NCBI GenBank assembly: GCA_964587525.1
Contig: CAZPLZ010000116.1
Coordinates: 1-10,576, forward strand
Direction of reading: 5' to 3'
Origin: CAZPLZ01 sp964587525
GTDB lineage: Bacteria; Oederibacteriota; CAKKQC01
Length of the DNA: 10,576 nt
The translations under genes were made by a program, and so were the position numbers. The notes under the pieces were generated by a model. That model was given only the letters and a program-made list of their open reading frames with translations, ran no database searches and was not told the origin of the DNA. Shown here piece after piece: positions 7,490 through 10,576 of this stretch; the first letter of the stretch is position 1, and every line of letters starts with the position of its first letter.

Positions 7490-8023
7490 TTATCCAACGA
7501 GGTGGAGCAGCCAGAGGAGCGCGATGGTATAGAAAGCGGCGCCCACGTCGTCGGCGACGATGCCCAGCCCGCCGGGAAGCCGCTCCAGTGCCCGAAGTGG
7601 CGGCGGCTTGATCACGTCGAACGCACGGAAGAGCACGAATCCAACGAGCAGACTGGCGACGCCCCCGGGGGGGCACATCGCCAGGATCAGGCCCATCCCC
7701 AGGGCTTCATCAATGACCACCCGGCTGGGGTCCCGTACCTTCATTCGCGCAGCTACTGCGCCGGCGGACCATACCGCCACTGCGGCCAGTATCACCAGAA
7801 CGGCAGCGAGCAGGCTTGGCCATGCGGCTAAGGGAAAGAGCAACAGTGCCGCTGCGAGGCTGCCGAGGGTGCCCGGGGCGAACGGCAGGCGTCCTATGCC
7901 CAGCAGCGTCGCACACAGCTCCGCTGCGTGCGCCAAACGCTGCCGCCCCTCGACTCGCTGTGCTCGCTCGAGGCGGCCCTGAGCACGGTCGAAGGGCCGC
8001 CCGCCCCGCTTGGTCAAGGTCAT
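7490..8023 (-). CDS. pgpA: Phosphatidylglycerophosphatase A
   Basis: 177 residues. Dephosphorylates phosphatidylglycerol phosphate to phosphatidylglycerol at the inner membrane, directly after the PgsA reaction. Family motifs are all present: GIGRLPFAPGTLGS (43-55), VVIDEALGM (102-110, with the D105-E106 pair), FRAFDVIKPPP (132-142) and GLGIVADDVGA (152-162), with membrane helices between and at the end. The start ATG overlaps the pgsA stop (ATGA), implying translational coupling; no SD is seen. Residues 10-26 (PFDRAQGRLERAQRVEG) are encoded exactly by a 51-nt palindromic element, so the N-terminus is extended by a non-family segment before AELCATLLGIG. A further 22 nt separate its stop from the exported propeller gene. 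Confidence 0.93.
   Translation of the reverse strand: MTLTKRGGRPFDRAQGRLERAQRVEGRQRLAHAAELCATLLGIGRLPFAPGTLGSLAAALLLFPLAAWPSLLAAVLVILAAVAVWSAGAVAARMKVRDPSRVVIDEALGMGLILAMCPPGGVASLLVGFVLFRAFDVIKPPPLRALERLPGGLGIVADDVGAAFYTIALLWLLHLVG
7946..7996. repeat. Palindromic element inserted in frame at the 5' end of pgpA
   Basis: Imperfect inverted repeat: left arm CCCCTCGACTCGCTGTGCTC (7946-7965), right arm GAGCACGGTCGAAGGG (7981-7996), and a 15-nt loop containing CTCGAGG. The arms pair apart from a small asymmetric bulge (AGCGA against GG). The element is 51 nt, exactly 17 codons, and is read in frame as residues 10-26 of PgpA. From memory, similar CCTTCGAC...GCTCAGG palindromes occur widely in environmental bacterial genomes as intergenic repeats. 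Confidence 0.82.
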
Positions 8024-8688
8024 GTAACTTTGAAAAGTTTGCGGTGCTTCAGGATGAAATCAATCCCTGAGTAAACTGACATCGCCATCGCCCAGAACAG
8101 CAGGATGCCGGGCAGCCGGTCCAGCACCGCCGCGAGCGCGGCGCCCTCTGAACCCATCCGGACCAGGGCGGTGTCAAAGGGGATTCCGGTGCGGGCGGTG
8201 ATCGTGTACTGGGCACACTCGATGACCAGGATGCCAATAATGGCGACAGTCTGAGACAGCATCTTGTGCTTGCCGGAGGGGATCGCGGCGATGCTGATGC
8301 CCTTCGATTCGGCCAGGACCCGCAGGCCGGTGACAATAAACTCGCGGGCCAGGATGATCAGCACCATCCACACCGGAGCGAGGTTGAGCCAGAGGAACAT
8401 CAGCAGCGCTGAAAGTACCAGCACCTTGTCGGCCAGCGGGTCCATGAAAATCCCAAACGGCGTGGTGATCTTCCATTTCCTGGCTAATGTGCCGTCCAGC
8501 CAGTCTGTCAAGGCCGCGATCACGAACGTCAGCAGCGCCAGATACGAGCTGGTGAGGCCTTCGAAGGAAAGAAGCCACACGAACAGAGCGGCCAGGCCCA
8601 GCCGCAGGCACGTTAAGGTGTTGGGAAGGTGCCGCGCGCCCCGCGGCAGGCGAGGACGGCCGGCTCGCCGCCGCGGCACCCTTCCCAC
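8020..8688 (-). CDS. pgsA: CDP-diacylglycerol--glycerol-3-phosphate 3-phosphatidyltransferase
   Basis: 222 residues. Makes phosphatidylglycerol phosphate from CDP-diacylglycerol and glycerol-3-phosphate in the inner membrane. The complete CDP-alcohol phosphatidyltransferase signature is visible: D62-W-L-D65-G66-T-L-A69-R70, then G79, D83 and D87 in PFGIFMDPLADK, with the usual multi-helix membrane profile. LPNTLTCLRL (21-30) is the normal beginning of the family, so the first ~20 residues (GRVPRRRAGRPRLPRGARH) are an extra arginine-rich segment, encoded by a palindrome. The start is GTG at 8688, which overlaps the yajQ stop by one base (TAGTG); GTG 8679 is an alternative. No ATG/GTG/TTG lies between 8679 and the LPNTL codons, so the extension is probably translated. 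The stop overlaps the pgpA start. Confidence 0.93.
   Translation of the reverse strand: MGRVPRRRAGRPRLPRGARHLPNTLTCLRLGLAALFVWLLSFEGLTSSYLALLTFVIAALTDWLDGTLARKWKITTPFGIFMDPLADKVLVLSALLMFLWLNLAPVWMVLIILAREFIVTGLRVLAESKGISIAAIPSGKHKMLSQTVAIIGILVIECAQYTITARTGIPFDTALVRMGSEGAALAAVLDRLPGILLFWAMAMSVYSGIDFILKHRKLFKVT
8623..8686. repeat. Palindrome at the yajQ-pgsA junction, covering the pgsA 5' end
   Basis: Outer arms GGGAAGGTGCCGCG (8623-8636) and CGCGGCACCCTTCCC (8672-8686) pair with a single bulged base. Inner arms GCGGCAGGCGAG (8643-8654) and CTCGCCGCCGC (8664-8674) pair with another single bulge; the two helices share a few bases, so they are partly alternative. The whole 64-nt element is open in the pgsA frame and encodes its arginine-rich N-terminal extension. 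In mRNA it would place the pgsA start region in a strong stem. Confidence 0.78.
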
Positions 8689-9185
8689 TACCGGTAGTTG
8701 CCGAACTCCAGGGCGCAGCCGAAGTTCTGCCCTTTGAGGGCGGCGATCACCAACTGTAAATCATCCCTGTTCTTGGCGAAGACCCGGATCTCGGCGCCCT
8801 GGATCTGAGCCCGGACCTTGAGACCGGTTGCTTTCACCGCGGCGGTGATTTTGGGGATCTTGTCCTCCGGCAGGCCCTGCTGGACTTTGAGGGTTTGCCG
8901 CAGCGTGCTGCCGGCGGCCGGCTCCGGCTCGCCCAGGGCCTGAGCGGCTGGCGGGATTCCCCGTCCGGCGAGCCGGCGCTCTAGAATGTCACGCAGGTTT
9001 TTGAGCTTGAGCTCGTCCTCGGTTTGGAGGGTAAACGTCAGGGTTTTTTTATCCAACTCCAGGCTGGTCTTGGAGCCTTTAAAGTCGTAGCGCTGGCTCA
9101 GCTCCTTGAGGGCTTGGTTGTGCGCGTTGTCCAGCTCGGCGGTGTTAGGCATGTAACGGATGTCAAACGAGGACTCTTTCGGCAC
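8688..9185 (-). CDS. yajQ: YajQ family (DUF520/UPF0234) nucleotide-binding protein
   Basis: 165 residues, the family's usual length (about 160). The N-terminus SSFDIRYMPNTAELDNAHNQ and the segments YDFKGSKTSLEL, LRDILERRLAGRGI, AQIQGAEIRVFAKNRDDLQ and the end GCALEFGNYR are characteristic. Members fold as two ferredoxin-like domains; some bind cyclic di-GMP and others have been reported to bind nucleotides or RNA, so the exact role is uncertain. Cytoplasmic. The start is GTG at 9185 with AGGGAG 7 nt upstream, a good ribosome site. It lies 21 nt after the second lipoprotein gene and overlaps the pgsA start by one base, so it appears to be co-transcribed with envelope and phospholipid genes. 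Confidence 0.93.
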   Translation of the reverse strand: MPKESSFDIRYMPNTAELDNAHNQALKELSQRYDFKGSKTSLELDKKTLTFTLQTEDELKLKNLRDILERRLAGRGIPPAAQALGEPEPAAGSTLRQTLKVQQGLPEDKIPKITAAVKATGLKVRAQIQGAEIRVFAKNRDDLQLVIAALKGQNFGCALEFGNYR

Positions 9186-9206
9186 CCCGTGTCTCCCTTG
9201 AAGCCT

Positions 9207-9785
9207 TCAGACTGGTCCGAAGGCCTTGATCGTTATTCTGCCGCTGAGTTTTACGTCGTAGCCGTTGTCGTCCACGCCCCGGAAGGTGAGGGTGGCGAAC
9301 ATGACCTTATCTATAGGATAAGTCGGGGACTGGAATGCGGTGATCACGTTGGCGTCCACCACAAAGATCCGGATGGTTGTCGTCCGGCCTTCGCCGGAGG
9401 TGGACCCCGCCGAGCCATAGGCGCCAAAGCCGGTGTCCTGCAGCGGGTCCAGCCGGGCGAGGATCTTGAAGGTCCGGCCGTCGGCGTCAAAAACAGTGAC
9501 CGGGTTGTTGTCTGAATCGGTGTACACGATGTTGATGCTGCGCAGCGTCACGCCCACCTTGTTCCTGATGAGAAAATCGACGTTGACGATCCAGATGGTG
9601 AAATCGATGGGTGGCGTGGTCTCGGTGGAGCGGACGGCAATTTCGTGTTCAGGATTGAATTGGGAACCAACGAAGATTCGCTCCAGCTCGATGTCCACCT
9701 GAGGGTCGAATGGGTTCCGACAGCCGCATGAAAGAACAAGCACCGCGAGAATTCCGAAGCCCACAGCGAAATTTCGAGTGTGCAT
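9207..9785 (-). CDS. Lipoprotein with CRNPFDP motif, beta-rich, second of a tandem pair
   Basis: 192 residues. A lipoprotein-type signal peptide (FAVGFGILAVLVLSCGC) ends with two candidate acylated cysteines, C20 and C22; C22 aligns with the neighbouring paralogue at CRNPFDP. The mature protein is a strand-rich, Ig-like domain (FTIWIVNVDFLIRNKVGVTLRSINIVYTD) and ends VKLSGRITIKAFGPV. The C-terminal pattern DxNGxDVxxSGxIxIxxF is shared with the upstream gene, indicating duplication and divergence. The ATG lies 2 nt after the upstream stop, with GAGG 10 nt before it, so the two are co-translated. Probably membrane-anchored facing the periplasm or outside. No known family recognised; function unknown. 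Confidence 0.78.
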   Translation of the reverse strand: MHTRNFAVGFGILAVLVLSCGCRNPFDPQVDIELERIFVGSQFNPEHEIAVRSTETTPPIDFTIWIVNVDFLIRNKVGVTLRSINIVYTDSDNNPVTVFDADGRTFKILARLDPLQDTGFGAYGSAGSTSGEGRTTTIRIFVVDANVITAFQSPTYPIDKVMFATLTFRGVDDNGYDVKLSGRITIKAFGPV

Positions 9786-9787
9786 CT

Positions 9788-10486
9788 TTAGAATACCTCG
9801 ATATGGAGCGTGCCGCTGGCCTGGACATCATGCCCGTTGTGATCCGTGCCGAGGAGGGTGATCTCACAGTCAATTCCTCCAGCTTGGATGTCGGAGGGGG
9901 CGGCGTTGAAGATATAGGTTAGCAGCTCCTCTGTGATGATCCGGAGATCAAACGTTCCCTGCGTGACCACCGGAAAGGGAAGGCCGCCGGGGTCAGTGTT
10001 CAGACCCCCCAGGTGAGCAAGGAAATGGTATCGCGCTGTGCCGTCTTTGCCGAGGCTGCAGATTGGAGAGCCGGGGGGTTGCACGCAAGGGGATAAAGAA
10101 ACGGGGGAGTTGGGCATGAAGTCACCCTGCTTGGCGATCTGGATGTATGTGACGGTGTAGCTTTCGAAAGTCACGGGGACCGTGGTTAAATTGTCCACCA
10201 CGACCCGCACCTGTTGCATATTAACCCCGCCTACAAACTGATTTGTGATGAGGTTGTTGGCGTCGGCCTGTTCGATCTGAGCGACGAAGTTGTTCCCTTG
10301 GGCGAGAAACCTATTAATTCGCACGTCAGCTTCGGGGTCAAACGGGTTGCGGCAGCCGGTTGAAACGCCAGCAGCAATCAAGAGGAACACAAGGAGAGAT
10401 GCCTGGCCACACCACCCCCTCTCTTTTTCCCTCTCCCCCCGCAGGGGGGAGAGGGTAGGGTGTGGGGGGCGAGTCCGCGAGCTCAT
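9788..10486 (-). CDS. Lipoprotein with CRNPFDP motif, beta-rich, first of a tandem pair
   Basis: 232 residues from ATG 10486, chosen because GGAG lies 6 nt upstream; ATG 10492, two codons earlier, overlaps the preceding stop as ATGA and is also possible. The hydrophobic core ASLLVFLLIAAGVST leads to G-C45-RNPFDP, a plausible though non-canonical lipobox, since position -3 is S. The n-region is unusual: residues 7-20 (PPHPTLSPLRGERE) are encoded by a copy of the hairpin element. The mature protein is beta-rich (QQVRVVVDNLTTVPVTFESYTVTYIQI) with two Cys (SPC, PIC) that may pair, and ends DHNGHDVQASGTLHIEVF, matching the downstream paralogue. Function unknown; likely an envelope partner of the genes around it. 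Confidence 0.75.
   Translation of the reverse strand: MSSRTRPPHPTLSPLRGEREKERGWCGQASLLVFLLIAAGVSTGCRNPFDPEADVRINRFLAQGNNFVAQIEQADANNLITNQFVGGVNMQQVRVVVDNLTTVPVTFESYTVTYIQIAKQGDFMPNSPVSLSPCVQPPGSPICSLGKDGTARYHFLAHLGGLNTDPGGLPFPVVTQGTFDLRIITEELLTYIFNAAPSDIQAGGIDCEITLLGTDHNGHDVQASGTLHIEVF
10427..10470 (+). repeat. C/G-rich hairpin element, copy 5, in a signal-peptide coding region
   Basis: Perfect 12-bp stem, CCCTCTCCCCCC at 10429-10440 and GGGGGGAGAGGG at 10444-10455, loop GCA, then TA-GGG-TGT-GGGGGG to 10469. Four G-tracts (10444-10469) fit the quadruplex pattern. It differs from the copy at 6-46 only in the loop and the TGT/AGA spacer. It is read in frame as the n-region of the first lipoprotein's signal peptide. 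Confidence 0.88.
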
Positions 10487-10488
10487 CC

Positions 10489-10576
10489 TCATCTCCGCGG
10501 TATTGTCAATTCGGGGCTGTTCGACACCGCCTGTTCGTTGCCATAGCCGTCCACGCCGGTGACCGCGTAAAAGTAC
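10489..10576 (-). CDS. C-terminal end of a fibronectin type III-like protein, partial
   Basis: The last 28 codons and stop (TGA at 10491-10489) of a gene entering from the right edge. The reading YFYAVTGVDGYGNEQAVSN is the typical final strand region of an FN3 domain (Y-x-Y-x-V-T-x-V-D-x-x-G-N-E), followed by SPELTIPRR. Its stop overlaps the ATG at 10492 as ATGA, so the lipoprotein gene is probably translationally coupled to it. Too little is visible to infer the rest; an exported adhesion-like or surface protein is likely. Confidence 0.65.
   Translation of the reverse strand, partial: YFYAVTGVDGYGNEQAVSNSPELTIPRR

Noticed and set aside
1..10470. CRISPR array
   Set aside because: The repeats are kilobases apart, palindromic and inside genes; there are no regularly spaced spacers and no cas genes.
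1..10576. tRNA, rRNA, transposase or phage genes
   Set aside because: None seen on either strand; the palindromic elements are not accompanied by any recognisable transposase here.

Overview
The window is a gene-dense stretch (no gap over about 80 bases) of a high-GC Gram-negative genome or metagenome assembly. A run of 10 N at 6317-6326 shows it is draft sequence. Taxonomy cannot be fixed from sequence alone. Lipoproteins with a shared CRNPFDP motif after the lipobox and a large exported protein with a C-terminal FlgD-Ig-like domain beginning VFPNPFNP suggest a little-studied diderm lineage. Elusimicrobiota or an FCB-like candidate phylum are guesses, not conclusions.

Layout. From the right edge leftward, the minus strand carries one long co-directional series: the tail of a fibronectin type III-like protein (cut by the right edge), two tandem related lipoproteins, a YajQ/DUF520 protein, pgsA, pgpA, a large exported beta-propeller-like protein with a FlgD-Ig-like C-terminus (interrupted by the N gap), and a 761-residue GT-C-type membrane protein. 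The first six genes overlap or are separated by 2-21 nt, so they look like one operon; the next gap is 22 nt and the last 79 nt. A second GT-C-type membrane protein on the plus strand (about 984-2738) converges on the last one, and the two stop codons overlap. To its left and divergent from it, a minus-strand gene for a secreted Ig-like protein runs off the left edge (1-962).

Function. pgsA and pgpA encode the two consecutive steps that turn CDP-diacylglycerol and glycerol-3-phosphate into phosphatidylglycerol. The flanking genes all concern the envelope: exported beta-rich proteins, lipoproteins and two lipid-linked-sugar-type membrane glycosyltransferases. The lipoproteins and Ig/propeller proteins have no recognisable specific function.

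The most striking signal lies across the genes. Five copies of a C/G-rich hairpin element (perfect 10-13 bp stem, then on four copies a G-tract tail that also fits a G-quadruplex pattern) all lie in the same orientation. Two further, unrelated palindromes sit at the 5' ends of pgpA and pgsA. Five of these seven palindromes lie inside open reading frames without breaking them, adding short low-complexity peptides to a signal-peptide n-region, a transmembrane loop and enzyme N-termini. A sixth supplies both stop codons of the convergent gene pair. This resembles in-frame palindromic element insertion such as the Rickettsia palindromic elements, but with different sequences.
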